DNA of 54,678 nucleotides from Desulfobacterales bacterium. Its GTDB lineage: Bacteria > Desulfobacterota > UBA8473. The notes below the pieces were generated by a model. The model ran no database searches. It was given only the letters and a program-made list of their open reading frames with translations, and had not been told where the DNA came from. How positions within the stretch are numbered: position 1 is the first letter of the stretch; each line of letters begins with the position of its first letter. The stretch spans positions 1 to 54,678 of the forward strand of contig JACQWO010000042.1 of NCBI GenBank assembly GCA_016209225.1, given 5' to 3'. The position numbers and the translations under genes are program-made. Of the stretch, positions 1 to 8,480 are shown piece after piece.

Positions 1-370
1 ATTCTGAAGGTATTATTGGTTTTTCTATATAAGAGTGAGGGCTAAGAAGGACTTTTTCTGCCTTTAATTTCATAAAATCTTCTCTGCCAAGTTCATCATG
101 GGCATGAGCAGTAACAACAATAAAGGGGATCTTTGCCCATTCTGGATTTTTTTGGAGATATGAGAGAAGTTTCACCCCTCCCATCTTGGGCATTACAAGG
201 TCGAGAGAGATTAAATCAGGTTTGCATTCCTTAATCCTCTCTAAAGCATGTTTACCATTGTTTGCGGTTATTATATTGAACCCTGCATCCTCAAGTATAG
301 TTTTTAAGAATAGCTGGATGTCGGGTTCATCATCCACAACGAGAATTGTTTTGTTTTTTATATCAACCAT
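1..370 (-). CDS. Single-domain response regulator (partial, C-terminus cut by window edge)
   Basis: This is a CheY/Spo0F-like receiver read from 370 leftwards; the window ends before its stop. Visible are the acidic pair after the first strand (LVVDDEPD), the phospho-acceptor Asp in LISLDLVMP, the strand-4 Thr in FIVVTAH and the strand-5 Lys in YIEKP. GGAGGG lies five bases before the ATG, which settles the start. About 123 residues are present with no output domain. It lies 93 bp downstream of the histidine kinase at 464-2749 on the same strand and is probably its phospho-partner. The segment between the conserved Thr and Lys is about 30 residues, against 22 in CheY, a feature shared with the receivers at 11971 and 23303. 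Confidence in the family is high; the partner is inferred. Confidence 0.93.
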   Translation of the reverse strand, partial: MVDIKNKTILVVDDEPDIQLFLKTILEDAGFNIITANNGKHALERIKECKPDLISLDLVMPKMGGVKLLSYLQKNPEWAKIPFIVVTAHAHDELGREDFMKLKAEKVLLSPHSYIEKPIIPSE

Positions 371-379
371 TTGACCCTC

Positions 380-485
380 CATAAAGTGGTAGAGGCACAA
401 AGTGACAAAGGCTTGAGAGGCACAAAGAAAAAAGAAGAAAAATATCGCTTTGTGCCTTTGCAACTATGTGCCTTTGTGCCTCAAG
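380..485. repeat. Degenerate AGGCACAAAG hairpin repeat
   Basis: The unit GAGGCACAAAG occurs twice on the left side. Its reverse complement CTTTGTGCCT occurs twice or more on the right, so the stretch can fold into a long imperfect hairpin. It lies between the kinase and its receiver gene and runs into the kinase 3' end. It may attenuate or terminate transcription, but no clear T-run follows. It resembles other low-complexity hairpin repeats in this window, with a different unit. Confidence 0.6.
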
Positions 486-2749
486 CTATCGGTTTTAGCC
501 GATAGCAGTTGACTTTTCTCCTCAGGAGGAATAGGCAAACGGTTTCTCGGAAATTCAAGCCTGAAAACCGATCCCTTCCCCAATCCGGATTCGAAGAATA
601 CCTTTCCCCCGTGTTCATGAACGATTTTCCTCGTCGTAAGGAGACCCAAGCCTGTCCCTTCTCCAGACCCCTTGGTCGTAAAAAAACTGGTAAATATCTT
701 TTTTTTCACCTCGTAGTCCATACCGCATCCATTGTCCCTTACTTCATAACAAATGTTACCATTTTTTTCAAACAAAGAAAATGTTATTGTAGTTTTTTTT
801 CGATCACTCATAAGACAGGCGTCGATAGCATTAGAGATCAGGTTGGCAATACACGTATGTACCCCCTGGGCATCCATGGGAGCCTTGTCAATATTCTCTT
901 CCAGTTTTGGCAGGAATTCTATTCCAGATTGTATCATAGTGTCTTTATAGAGATCTACAATATCAGTTGCTATAATGTATGGATCTGTTAATTCTGCCTT
1001 TAGGGTGGTCCCCCTGGCAAAATTCAGGAATTCTTTTACGAAAAAAGAAATCTTTTCAATATTATTCTGGAGCATACCCCAACCTTGTTCTACCAATCCA
1101 TTGTCACTTCTCTTAATGCCGGAGTTGACAACGTACATGCCACCCTCTAGCCCCATTAGAACATTTTTTATCCCGTGAGCAAGGCCAGCTACCGTCTGTC
1201 CCACAGCGGCCAAGCGTTCGGCTTCAATTATTTCACTTTCCAATTGTTTAATTTTGCTGATATCCTGAAAAAACATTACTTTCCCAATATACTCATTGTC
1301 CTTTTTTAACCTAACACCTGAGAAAGCTATAGGAACTTTATTTCCCTTATAACCAGTCAGTTCGCCTTCTCTAAAACTTACGGTGTCATCACCTTCTTCG
1401 ATTGCACTCAAAAAATTTCTTGGATATAACCTCTCTCCTGGGATTTTGCCGACAACTTTATTCGTTGGGTAATTGAGCATCTTTTTTGCCGAGGGGTTAT
1501 ATATATTTATTATTCCATCTTTATTATCAGCAATAATCCCAGTCAGTGTACTTTGAATCATAATTTGATGAAATTCCCTGGCTTCTTTTAAATGTCTTTC
1601 CAACAGAAAAGTTTGTGTTACATCAAGGGCCATCTCGATTACATACTTTAACTGCCCATCCTCTTTCGAATATGGGGTTGCGGTTACCATATATACAACT
1701 TTATTCCCTTTTTTGTCATAACCCTCCTGCAGAGAGTTGTGGGTTTTCCCATCTCGGAAAACCACCATAGCCGGACATTCTTCACAAATATCCTTCTGTT
1801 TCTTGTAAGATTCATAACAATGTGTTCCCTGATATTTTCCAAAGGTCTTTTGAAACTGCCTATTGCTTTTTACTACCTTAAAATCTCTATCAATGACAGT
1901 TATATAACATGGGACATTGTTAAAGATTGTCATGTATTCATTTTGGACCCGAACCTTTTCCGTAATGTCTGTTGACATTTCAATTATGTGAGTGATATTC
2001 CCTTCCAAATCTCGATAAGGAGATGTATGAACCAGATAATGGTTAAGGTTGCCTTTTATATCTCGCCCTTGCTCCTGAGAAACCCTGGTTACACCGTCCA
2101 TAAATGTTTCAGTTGCAACACAGTGGCGGCATCTTCTTTTCCTGCCCTTATATACCTCAAAACACTTCTTGCCATTACATGCTCCAAATGTATCTTCAAA
2201 TCTCTTGTTAGCGTCCACTATTCTGTACTTTCTGTCAATTATAGCAATACTGGTGGGAACCTGATCGAATAAATCGAAACTTCTCCATTTTTCGGATTTG
2301 CCTTCCTTTTTTCCCCCTCCCTCATATAATAATGAAGTCCCTTCCTGATCACTTCTTATTGCTTTATCATATAATTGTTTAATGGGCTGGAAAACCCGAC
2401 ACTCTTGACAGAATTCCATTTTTTCGCTCCAATCACCATAGGCTCTCCCTTTGCAAATCGTTCCATTTATAAACCAGCAAAGATGCCCTGAATCGAGTTC
2501 CCATGCGGGGCAATGCTCTTTCTTGTCCTGAGGGCAGCTCTCCAATTCCCAGCATGGTTTTAACGACTGTTCTTTTGTGCTTCTCATAACGAGTACATAC
2601 AAAATCTGTCGCTCTATTTCGTTAGGAATTTTTCGCCATCCCTGTTCAAAACTCTGGATTGACCGCAGGGATGTCCCCAAAAGCTCAGCCATCTCTTTTT
2701 GTGTCTTCCCCATATTCAGGCGTATGGATAAAAATTCTTTACTGTTCAT
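464..2749 (-). CDS. DNA-binding PAS sensor histidine kinase (XRE-type HTH + Cys-rich domain + PAS x3 + kinase core)
   Basis: A 761-residue soluble histidine kinase with an unusual front end. Residues about 5-45 form an XRE/Cro-type helix-turn-helix (TQKEMAELLGTSLRSIQSFEQG). Residues about 64-125 are Cys-rich, with the spacing of the two-CW domain (CWELESCP, CPAW, LCW, then CQECRVF). Three PAS-like domains follow at roughly 165-275, 280-385 and 395-500; the first two carry a C...C..C cluster (for example CYESYKKQKDICEECP). The H-box is GLAHGIKN with the phospho-His, then the N-box (NLISNAID), DNGCGM and a complete GTGLGLL end. No membrane segment is seen, so it should sense a cytoplasmic signal, perhaps redox. 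The receiver at 1-370 follows it. It is transcribed divergently from the tmcD-hmc-like operon, and two palindromes between them are plausible targets of its own HTH. Family assignment is firm; direct DNA binding is inferred. Confidence 0.93.
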   Translation of the reverse strand: MNSKEFLSIRLNMGKTQKEMAELLGTSLRSIQSFEQGWRKIPNEIERQILYVLVMRSTKEQSLKPCWELESCPQDKKEHCPAWELDSGHLCWFINGTICKGRAYGDWSEKMEFCQECRVFQPIKQLYDKAIRSDQEGTSLLYEGGGKKEGKSEKWRSFDLFDQVPTSIAIIDRKYRIVDANKRFEDTFGACNGKKCFEVYKGRKRRCRHCVATETFMDGVTRVSQEQGRDIKGNLNHYLVHTSPYRDLEGNITHIIEMSTDITEKVRVQNEYMTIFNNVPCYITVIDRDFKVVKSNRQFQKTFGKYQGTHCYESYKKQKDICEECPAMVVFRDGKTHNSLQEGYDKKGNKVVYMVTATPYSKEDGQLKYVIEMALDVTQTFLLERHLKEAREFHQIMIQSTLTGIIADNKDGIINIYNPSAKKMLNYPTNKVVGKIPGERLYPRNFLSAIEEGDDTVSFREGELTGYKGNKVPIAFSGVRLKKDNEYIGKVMFFQDISKIKQLESEIIEAERLAAVGQTVAGLAHGIKNVLMGLEGGMYVVNSGIKRSDNGLVEQGWGMLQNNIEKISFFVKEFLNFARGTTLKAELTDPYIIATDIVDLYKDTMIQSGIEFLPKLEENIDKAPMDAQGVHTCIANLISNAIDACLMSDRKKTTITFSLFEKNGNICYEVRDNGCGMDYEVKKKIFTSFFTTKGSGEGTGLGLLTTRKIVHEHGGKVFFESGLGKGSVFRLEFPRNRLPIPPEEKSQLLSAKTDSLRHKGT

Positions 2750-2835
2750 AATTTATAAGGTGAATTGCAGATATACCTTCTCCCTTCTTCGATAACAATT
2801 TGGCACCCCTTTTCAATACACGGTTAATGTTTAAA

Positions 2836-2850
2836 TATCACATTGTGATA
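2836..2850. promoter_or_regulatory. Palindromic operator 1 (TATCAC-N3-GTGATA)
   Basis: TATCAC ATT GTGATA is a perfect inverted repeat that extends to 17 bp (2835-2851). It lies about 90 bp before the start of the kinase at 464-2749, just downstream of a possible kinase promoter, where a bound protein would block transcription. The same arms recur at 3069-3083. The kinase's own XRE-type HTH is the natural candidate ligand; this is inference. Confidence 0.7.
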
Positions 2851-2870
2851 TATTTGGCAAGATTTATTTT

Positions 2871-2900
2871 TATAAAAATTGAATAATTATATCTTGACAA
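2871..2900 (-). promoter_or_regulatory. Candidate sigma-70 promoter of the HTH-kinase gene
   Basis: On the minus strand TTGTCA (2895-2900) is followed after 18 bases by TTTATA (2871-2876). The match is moderate and the region is AT-rich, so this is only a candidate. If real, palindrome 1 lies at about +12 to +26, a repression position. Confidence 0.35.
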
Positions 2901-3068
2901 CTCACCGCAGATATGGTAGCTACTAAATAAATTCTCATTTATTAAGAAAAAGAAATTTACAGCTTTTTTGGTTAATAATATGTGTCACTGGTAAGCTACA
3001 ATAGACTGTAACTGTTGGATTTTATTATTCAAAAGTGTAATTTGAATTGGAACATAGCATATCTGACA

Positions 3069-3083
3069 TATCACACAGTGATA
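3069..3083. promoter_or_regulatory. Palindromic operator 2 (TATCAC-N3-GTGATA)
   Basis: TATCAC ACA GTGATA has the same six-base arms and the same three-base spacer as the site at 2836. It ends about 43 bp before the -35 hexamer of a candidate promoter for the tmcD-hmc-like operon, a position typical of an activator or of a looping partner. Two identical-arm sites in one 470-bp divergent region are unlikely to be chance. Confidence 0.7.
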
Positions 3084-3125
3084 CATATATGTGAAAAATA
3101 ATTTGATAAAACATTACGAAAATTC

Positions 3126-3154
3126 TTGACAATATCCAGTACACATGTTAGGTT
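3126..3154 (+). promoter_or_regulatory. Candidate sigma-70 promoter of the tmcD-hmc-like operon
   Basis: A consensus TTGACA (3126-3131), a 17-base spacer and TAGGTT (3149-3154; 3 of 6 to TATAAT) precede the GTG start of the TmcD-like gene by about 67 bp. No GG-N10-GC sigma-54 signature was found in this region. Confidence 0.5.
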
Positions 3155-3220
3155 TTCGTCAACTTTTAATGAATACTCATTCAAAATCCTTTTTTATATA
3201 CAGTCAGCGGGAGGTTTAGG

Positions 3221-4489
3221 GTGCAATCAATGACTGAACTGGAGAGTTGGGACTGGGAGACTAAAGAAAGGTTGGTTGCAGACATAAACGGATGGAGAAG
3301 TAAATTCCCGGTCATCCATGAATGTGTTGCCAGTAATGATGGCGAGAAGATTTCGGCGCCTGTAAGGACAGAAGATGGCAGATTTACAGCCTGTGTAAAC
3401 GGTGAGAGTTGGGAGAACACCTTTGAGAAATTGTGGTCACTAAGATTCGGCCCTGATGACCGATTAACATGTCTGGTGAGGGAAGACGACCAATGGACTG
3501 TGGCTGTGGATGATGAAACATGGGGAGAAGGCTTCGAATATGCTTGGAATATCCAATTTACTCCCGATGGGAAAAGCATTGCAGTAAACGTAAAAGGCGA
3601 GAATGGGTATGGAATAGCCTTAAACAACAGGACATGGGAGAATGGATTTGCTGAAGCGAGGGATTTTGCCATAAGCCCCAATGGGGAGTTCACTGCTGCC
3701 GGTGTACAGACCAAACGTCTCGGAGAGGGGGATATCTTTGGATTTGCCGAAGGCATATGGACAGTGGCGGTGAATGGTAAGCCGTGGGGAAAGAATTTCT
3801 TGAATGTATGGGGTATTGCCTTCAGTTCTGATAGCAGCAAGGTGGCGGCGGAAGTCAGGGTTGGCGAATATGAGTATGCCATTGCAGTAAATGGGACCCC
3901 CTGGAATAAGATATTCAAGTGCGTCTGGGAGCCGATCTTTTACCCACAGGGGGATGATGTTCTGGCGCCTGTTCAGGTTGATGAGGGTTGGACCCTGGCA
4001 AAGAATGGCGAATTGATATGGGATAGGAAGTTTGTCCAGGCATGGCACCAGAAATTCAGCCCGGATGGGCAGAGAATCGCTGCCGTGGTGGCGCCGGAGT
4101 TTGGCAAATGGACGATTGCAGTAGACGGTTCTTCCTGGAATAGAACGTTTAGGGATGCGGTCTTACCGCCTGTTTTCAGCCCCGATAGCAAAAGAGTAGC
4201 GGCCATCGTTAAGGAGAATAACCGCTGGACAGTTGCGGTAGAAGGGTCCCCATGGGTAGAGGGCTTTGATATGATATGGGACCCCGTTTTCAGCCCGAGT
4301 GGTGATAGAGTTGCTGCCAAGGCTGAAAAAGAGGGCAAATTCTACATTGTCTTGGATGGTAAAATAGGAAAACAAGAATTCGAAGCCCTCTGGAGCCCTA
4401 TCTTCAGCCCTGATGGAAAGAAGCTTCTGGTAAGAAGTATAGAGGACGGGAAATATTACCGTCGGGTAATCCCGGTGGAAGAGATATAA
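3221..4489 (+). CDS. TmcD-like tryptophan-rich WD40-type propeller protein
   Basis: A 422-residue soluble protein made of about nine repeats of roughly 43 residues. Each carries a pattern like W-T-V-A-V-(D/N)-G...W, then F-S-P-D-G...V-A-A, the signature of PD40/WD40-like beta-propeller blades. It has no signal peptide or membrane segment, so it is cytoplasmic. TmcD of the Desulfovibrio transmembrane complex Tmc is a Trp-rich cytoplasmic protein of this kind, and here the gene heads an operon with the matching cytochrome b and HdrD-like genes. The GTG at 3221 is chosen because GGAGG lies six bases upstream; an ATG at 3230 is the alternative. Its role in Tmc is not known; scaffolding is inferred. 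Naming rests on composition, repeats and context. Confidence 0.78.
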   Translation: MQSMTELESWDWETKERLVADINGWRSKFPVIHECVASNDGEKISAPVRTEDGRFTACVNGESWENTFEKLWSLRFGPDDRLTCLVREDDQWTVAVDDETWGEGFEYAWNIQFTPDGKSIAVNVKGENGYGIALNNRTWENGFAEARDFAISPNGEFTAAGVQTKRLGEGDIFGFAEGIWTVAVNGKPWGKNFLNVWGIAFSSDSSKVAAEVRVGEYEYAIAVNGTPWNKIFKCVWEPIFYPQGDDVLAPVQVDEGWTLAKNGELIWDRKFVQAWHQKFSPDGQRIAAVVAPEFGKWTIAVDGSSWNRTFRDAVLPPVFSPDSKRVAAIVKENNRWTVAVEGSPWVEGFDMIWDPVFSPSGDRVAAKAEKEGKFYIVLDGKIGKQEFEALWSPIFSPDGKKLLVRSIEDGKYYRRVIPVEEI

Positions 4490-4492
4490 AAA

Positions 4493-4613
4493 TTCAGACA
4501 TTAGACTATAGACTTCGGACATTAGACTTTTCAATATAACTAATCAATCTTCGTAGAACCTTGTATAGTCCCATGCTAGTCTATGGTCTGATGTCTAAAG
4601 TCTTATGTCTGAG
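4493..4613. repeat. Imperfect inverted repeat of CAGACATTAGAC units
   Basis: Tandem degenerate units of the type AGACATTAGACT lie on the left (4495-4530). Their reverse complements (GTCTGATGTCTAAAGTC) lie on the right (4578-4613), forming a long hairpin in the 145-bp gap between the TmcD-like gene and the NarI-like gene. It may separate expression of the first gene from the rest of the operon. No gene is seen in it. Confidence 0.6.
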
Positions 4614-4633
4614 GGAGTGGGGAGTAAAGAGAA

Positions 4634-5281
4634 ATGTATGAGTTTGTGAGCGGACCATTGGTATGGATATCATTCATAGTCTTCATTGGGGGTAGTCTTT
4701 ATCGGCTGGGTTCCATGCATAAACTGGCAAAAAAGGAAAAAGTCATCTACCCATATATGAGTCTAAAGTATGGTCTGCGATCCATTATTCACTGGGTCAT
4801 CCCCTTTGCCAGTACCAATATGAGAAGACGGCCTTTGATGACTATAATAACCTTCGCTTTTCATATCTGTCTGGTTTTAACGCCCATTTTTCTCCTGTCT
4901 CATAACCTTCTCTGGTACCAGTCCTGGAAAATTAGCTGGTGGACATTGCCGGAAGGGACATCTGATATAATGACTGTAATCGTCATTCTTGCCGCGATCT
5001 TTTTCCTTGCCAGAAGATTAGTACTACCTGAGGTGAGGTTCGTTACCTTTGCATCTGATTATATTTTGCTGGCAATAGCTCTGGCGCCCTTTCTGACCGG
5101 CTTTCTGGCATATCACCAATGGCTCCCCTATAAAACGATATTGATTCTTCACATTCTATCTGGTGAGCTTATGTTGATCGCTATCCCTTTTACAAGGTTG
5201 AGCCATATGCTGTATTTTGTCTTTACCCGAGCATATATGGGCAGTGAATTTGGTGCGGTGCGTAACTCTAAAGATTGGTAA
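4634..5281 (+). CDS. NarI-like membrane cytochrome b subunit (HmcE/TmcC/DsrM type)
   Basis: A 215-residue integral membrane protein with about five to six hydrophobic segments (residues about 5-25, 70-95, 110-130, 145-165, 170-195). His residues in the helices (FHICLVLTP, ILHILSGELM, RLSHMLY) are candidates for the two b-haems of the NarI family. Such subunits exchange electrons with menaquinone and pass them to an HdrD-like partner, which is the next gene. Length matches HmcE/TmcC (about 220) rather than long DsrM. GGGGAGTAAAGAGAA precedes the ATG. It is one of three NarI-like genes in the first 21 kb (also 14129 and 19903). The subunit type is clear; the exact orthologue is not, because Hmc, Tmc and Dsr versions are close relatives. 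Confidence 0.85.
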   Translation: MYEFVSGPLVWISFIVFIGGSLYRLGSMHKLAKKEKVIYPYMSLKYGLRSIIHWVIPFASTNMRRRPLMTIITFAFHICLVLTPIFLLSHNLLWYQSWKISWWTLPEGTSDIMTVIVILAAIFFLARRLVLPEVRFVTFASDYILLAIALAPFLTGFLAYHQWLPYKTILILHILSGELMLIAIPFTRLSHMLYFVFTRAYMGSEFGAVRNSKDW

Positions 5282-5294
5282 GTGGTAACTACCC

Positions 5295-5390
5295 AAGTTC
5301 AAAGTTCCGGGGTTCACGGTTCAACGGTTTAAGATAATTATTAAGCATTTCACTCGAACCCCTGAACCCTGAATAGTTACGGTAAGTGTA
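5295..5390. repeat. GTTCAAAGTTC/GGGGTTC inverted repeat
   Basis: The 130-bp gap between the NarI-like and HdrD-like genes holds repeated GTTC units (AGTTCAAAGTTCCGGGGTTC) on the left and GAACCCCTGAACCC on the right, giving an imperfect hairpin. It is the same style of low-complexity repeat as at 4493 but with a different unit. Nothing else is seen in the gap. Confidence 0.5.
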
Positions 5391-5412
5391 AATATTTTTA
5401 GGAGGATTGCTT

Positions 5413-6741
5413 ATGGCTGAGCCTGCAAAGGAAATTGTCGTTGATCCGGGCTTAGACGAAACGATAAAGAAACTTACCCCGAAGAAGATAGAAGACACGA
5501 TAAATAGAGCCTTAACTAAAGGGGCTGCTGCCCGCTTAAAGGTCTACATGCAGACCTGTGTTCACTGTGGCTTATGTGCAGAGGCTTGTCATTTTTACCT
5601 CTCCCATGACAAGGATCCCCGTTTTTCGCCTGTTGGCAAAGTGAAGCAGACCCTCTGGGAGATAATAAAGAGAAAGGGCAGGGTGGATGGGGAGTTTATT
5701 AAAAACTGTTCGAGGATAGCCCACACAGAGTGCAATGTCTGCCGGCGTTGCAGCATGTACTGTCCATTCGGCATCGACATGGCATATCTTCTTCTTCTGG
5801 TGCGCAGGATATGCGCCTTATTAGGTGTAGTACCCCAGTATCTTCAAGACACGGTCAACAGCCATGCGGTTACTATGAACCAGATGTGGGTCAAGCAGGA
5901 TGAATGGATCGATACCCTCCAGTGGCAGGAGGAAGATGCTCAGGATGAGGTAAAGAATGCGCGTATCCCCCTCGATAAAGAGGGGGCAGAGATCATGTAT
6001 TCGGTTATAGGCCCGGAACCGAAATTCCTTGCCCAGCTTTTGGGCAATATCGCGATAATTATGACTGTGGCGGGCATGGATTGGACAATGCCTTCCTTTG
6101 ACGGCTGGGATAATAGCAATATGCCCATGTATTCAGGCGATTTTGAGACCATGGCCCGAGTTGAGAGAAAACATTTTGAGGCGGCATTCAAGCTTAAGGC
6201 AAAAAAGATCGTGATGGGGGAATGCGGGCACGCATTTCGGGGTGCTGTATATGATGGTCCCAAATGGCTGGCATGGAAGGAGCCGCCTGTACCCGTGATT
6301 CATGCTGTCCAATTTTACTATGAGCTGATCAGGGATGGAAAGATAAGAATAGCCAGAAAATTCGAACAGCCCGTTACAATTCAGGAACCGTGTAATATTG
6401 TGAGGGGCAGGGGGCTGGGGGATATGCTCCGTTATATCATGCGGGCTACCTGTGAGGATTTTAGGGATGTTTCTCCCCGGTATGAACACAACTACTGCTG
6501 CTGTGCAGGCGGAGGCGTCATCAATTGCGGGCCACCCTGGAAGAAGAGTCGGGTAGAGGGCAACAAAGTCAAGGCAGAACAACTCAAGGCCACAGGCGCC
6601 GAGGTAGTCGTCACCCCCTGCCACAACTGCCATAGCGGTATTGAAGATATAGTCAACTATTATAAGCTTGGGATGCATGTTAAATTCTTTAGTGAGATAC
6701 TGGTGGATGTTATGGAGGTTCCTGAGGATCTGAAAGTTTGA
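5413..6741 (+). CDS. HdrD-like Fe-S protein (HmcF/TmcB/DsrK type)
   Basis: A 442-residue cytoplasmic-side subunit. Two [4Fe-4S] motifs lie near residues 43-55 (CVHCGLCAEACH) and 100-115 (CNVCRRCSMYCPFG). The C-terminal half has a complete CCG domain (EPCN, NYCCC, TPCHNC), which in the HdrD family binds the noncubane [4Fe-4S] cluster for disulfide chemistry; the first CCG half is reduced to GECGHAF, as in DsrK. It should pass electrons between the membrane cytochrome b upstream and a thiol or Fe-S partner. AGGAGG seven bases before ATG 5413 fixes the start; an in-frame TTG six bases earlier lacks this spacing. The third Cys in NYCCC is a small oddity. The physiological partner is unknown. Confidence 0.88.
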   Translation: MAEPAKEIVVDPGLDETIKKLTPKKIEDTINRALTKGAAARLKVYMQTCVHCGLCAEACHFYLSHDKDPRFSPVGKVKQTLWEIIKRKGRVDGEFIKNCSRIAHTECNVCRRCSMYCPFGIDMAYLLLLVRRICALLGVVPQYLQDTVNSHAVTMNQMWVKQDEWIDTLQWQEEDAQDEVKNARIPLDKEGAEIMYSVIGPEPKFLAQLLGNIAIIMTVAGMDWTMPSFDGWDNSNMPMYSGDFETMARVERKHFEAAFKLKAKKIVMGECGHAFRGAVYDGPKWLAWKEPPVPVIHAVQFYYELIRDGKIRIARKFEQPVTIQEPCNIVRGRGLGDMLRYIMRATCEDFRDVSPRYEHNYCCCAGGGVINCGPPWKKSRVEGNKVKAEQLKATGAEVVVTPCHNCHSGIEDIVNYYKLGMHVKFFSEILVDVMEVPEDLKV

Positions 6742-6762
6742 TGTAAGAAGAAGGAAGTGGAA

Positions 6763-8448
6763 ATGAACAAGAAATTCCTTGCTTTTGTTGCAATGATGGT
6801 AATGTCTGCTGGTATTTTCTTCTTGTTAGGGGATACCGGGGGGTCTCGTTCCAGAGAAACGGAGAAGACAAAGCCTTCTGGTTTACCAATTTTTCTGTCA
6901 GTTTCGAACCAATTCCAAGAGATGGAACGTCCGCCTGTTGAGTTTTATCACGATAAACATACGGTTGCCCTGGAAAAAGAAGGCTGTGGTGTCTGTCACC
7001 CTCAAGATGATAAAGGGATGCTTATATTTAAATATCCCAGGTTGAGAGATGATAGCACCAAACAAAGCCTCACGAATTCGTATCATGATAGCTGTATAGG
7101 CTGCCACAGGGAAAGGGCAAATGCCGGCAAAAAGGCTGGTGCAGTAACCTGTGGGGAATGCCACGTTGTGAAAGAAAAGTCTCAAGCGATGGAGCATCTA
7201 TCAATTGATTCCGATTACTACCATACCCTCAAAGATACCTATCATAGAGACTGTATTGATTGTCATAAAGAAGAAAAAAAGCTGACTAAAAAAGCCAAGG
7301 TCTTAAGCTGGAAGGAATTCTACATAAAGAAAAAGGAGATCGAAAAAGCAACGTGGCCGAAGATGGATTTTGATTATTATCTGCATTATCAGCACGAAAA
7401 AGGCCTGGAGAAGAACTGTAAGCTCTGTCATCATATATATGACGAAAAAGAGAAGAAGCTGGTTTATAAGAAGGGAACAGAGTCTTCCTGTCGGGATTGC
7501 CACCGGAAAAAAGACGAGGAGAACAGGCGTTCCTTTCAAAAGGTGGCCCATGCAGATTGCATAAATTGCCATATGGAACGTAGCAAAGAAGGTAAAAAAA
7601 CAGGTCCTTATGACTGTAAAGGGTGTCATATTGAACAGCAGCAACGTACAGCCAAGGAAGTGGCGGTTATGCCCAGACCGGAAAGAGGTCAACCAGATAG
7701 TGTCCTTATTGGCATTAAAGATTCCAGAATGAAAGGAGTCCCTTTTGACCACAAAGGTCATGAGGCACAGAGCCTTACATGCCGAAACTGTCACCACGAG
7801 AAATTAATTGCCTGTAAAGAATGTCATACAAAGAATGGCAGTCCTGAAGGCGGCATGGTCAATCTGGCCAAGGCATATCATGAGCCGTTATCTGAAAGAA
7901 GCTGTGTTGGTTGTCATACGTCTTATAAATCAAAACCGTCCTGTGCCGGATGTCATCACCAACTGAAAAGTGGTTTATCGGAAGCGTCTTGTCTCTCTTG
8001 TCATAGTGGATCATTTAAGGAGGTTGGGGTTGCTTCAAAGTTAGGCAATCCTAAGGAGCTTCTTCCTGCAAATTTATCCGGGGATATGACCATTAAAACA
8101 ATAGAAAAGGATTATATGCCGGCCAAATTTCCCCATCTCCGTATAATCAGAAAATTGACCGAAATATCGAATGCAAGTAAGTTAGCCAAACAGTTCCATT
8201 CTAACCGGAAAACCATCTGTTCTTCGTGCCATCACAACAGCCCGTTAGAAGCGAAGAAAGAAATACCCCCTTGCAGCACCTGTCATAGTGTAAATATGGA
8301 ATCTCAAAAAACAGATACTCCAGGTCTCCTTGGGGCCTACCATCGTCTATGCCTTGGTTGTCATAAGGAGATGGGAATCAAGCCTATAAATTGCACCGGA
8401 TGCCATGAAGAAAAGGCAGGGCTAAAGACTGGGATGCGCAAGCAATAG
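6763..8448 (+). CDS. 17-haem periplasmic cytochrome c (HmcA-like)
   Basis: A 561-residue protein with an N-terminal hydrophobic segment (residues about 3-24; signal peptide or uncleaved anchor) and 17 CxxCH haem-binding motifs counted by eye from residue about 75 to the C-terminus. Four are CxxCHH, the vicinal-His arrangement common in class III cytochromes c3. Known HmcA proteins have 16 haems and similar length, while DsrJ in the corresponding dsrMKJOP position has three. It should accept electrons from periplasmic hydrogenases or formate dehydrogenases through c3 and pass them to the membrane complex. ATG 6763 follows AAGGAAG; a GTG six bases earlier is possible. Tight spacing after the HdrD-like gene (21 bp) and before the ferredoxin gene supports one operon. 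Confidence 0.9.
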   Translation: MNKKFLAFVAMMVMSAGIFFLLGDTGGSRSRETEKTKPSGLPIFLSVSNQFQEMERPPVEFYHDKHTVALEKEGCGVCHPQDDKGMLIFKYPRLRDDSTKQSLTNSYHDSCIGCHRERANAGKKAGAVTCGECHVVKEKSQAMEHLSIDSDYYHTLKDTYHRDCIDCHKEEKKLTKKAKVLSWKEFYIKKKEIEKATWPKMDFDYYLHYQHEKGLEKNCKLCHHIYDEKEKKLVYKKGTESSCRDCHRKKDEENRRSFQKVAHADCINCHMERSKEGKKTGPYDCKGCHIEQQQRTAKEVAVMPRPERGQPDSVLIGIKDSRMKGVPFDHKGHEAQSLTCRNCHHEKLIACKECHTKNGSPEGGMVNLAKAYHEPLSERSCVGCHTSYKSKPSCAGCHHQLKSGLSEASCLSCHSGSFKEVGVASKLGNPKELLPANLSGDMTIKTIEKDYMPAKFPHLRIIRKLTEISNASKLAKQFHSNRKTICSSCHHNSPLEAKKEIPPCSTCHSVNMESQKTDTPGLLGAYHRLCLGCHKEMGIKPINCTGCHEEKAGLKTGMRKQ

Positions 8449-8480
8449 CCTTCTCTTTAGAAATATGGAAATATGACAAT

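Noticed and set aside
3181-3918. A 245-codon minus-strand frame opposite the TmcD-like gene
   Set aside because: It is a shadow caused by the repetitive codons of the propeller repeats; no start signal and no recognisable protein.
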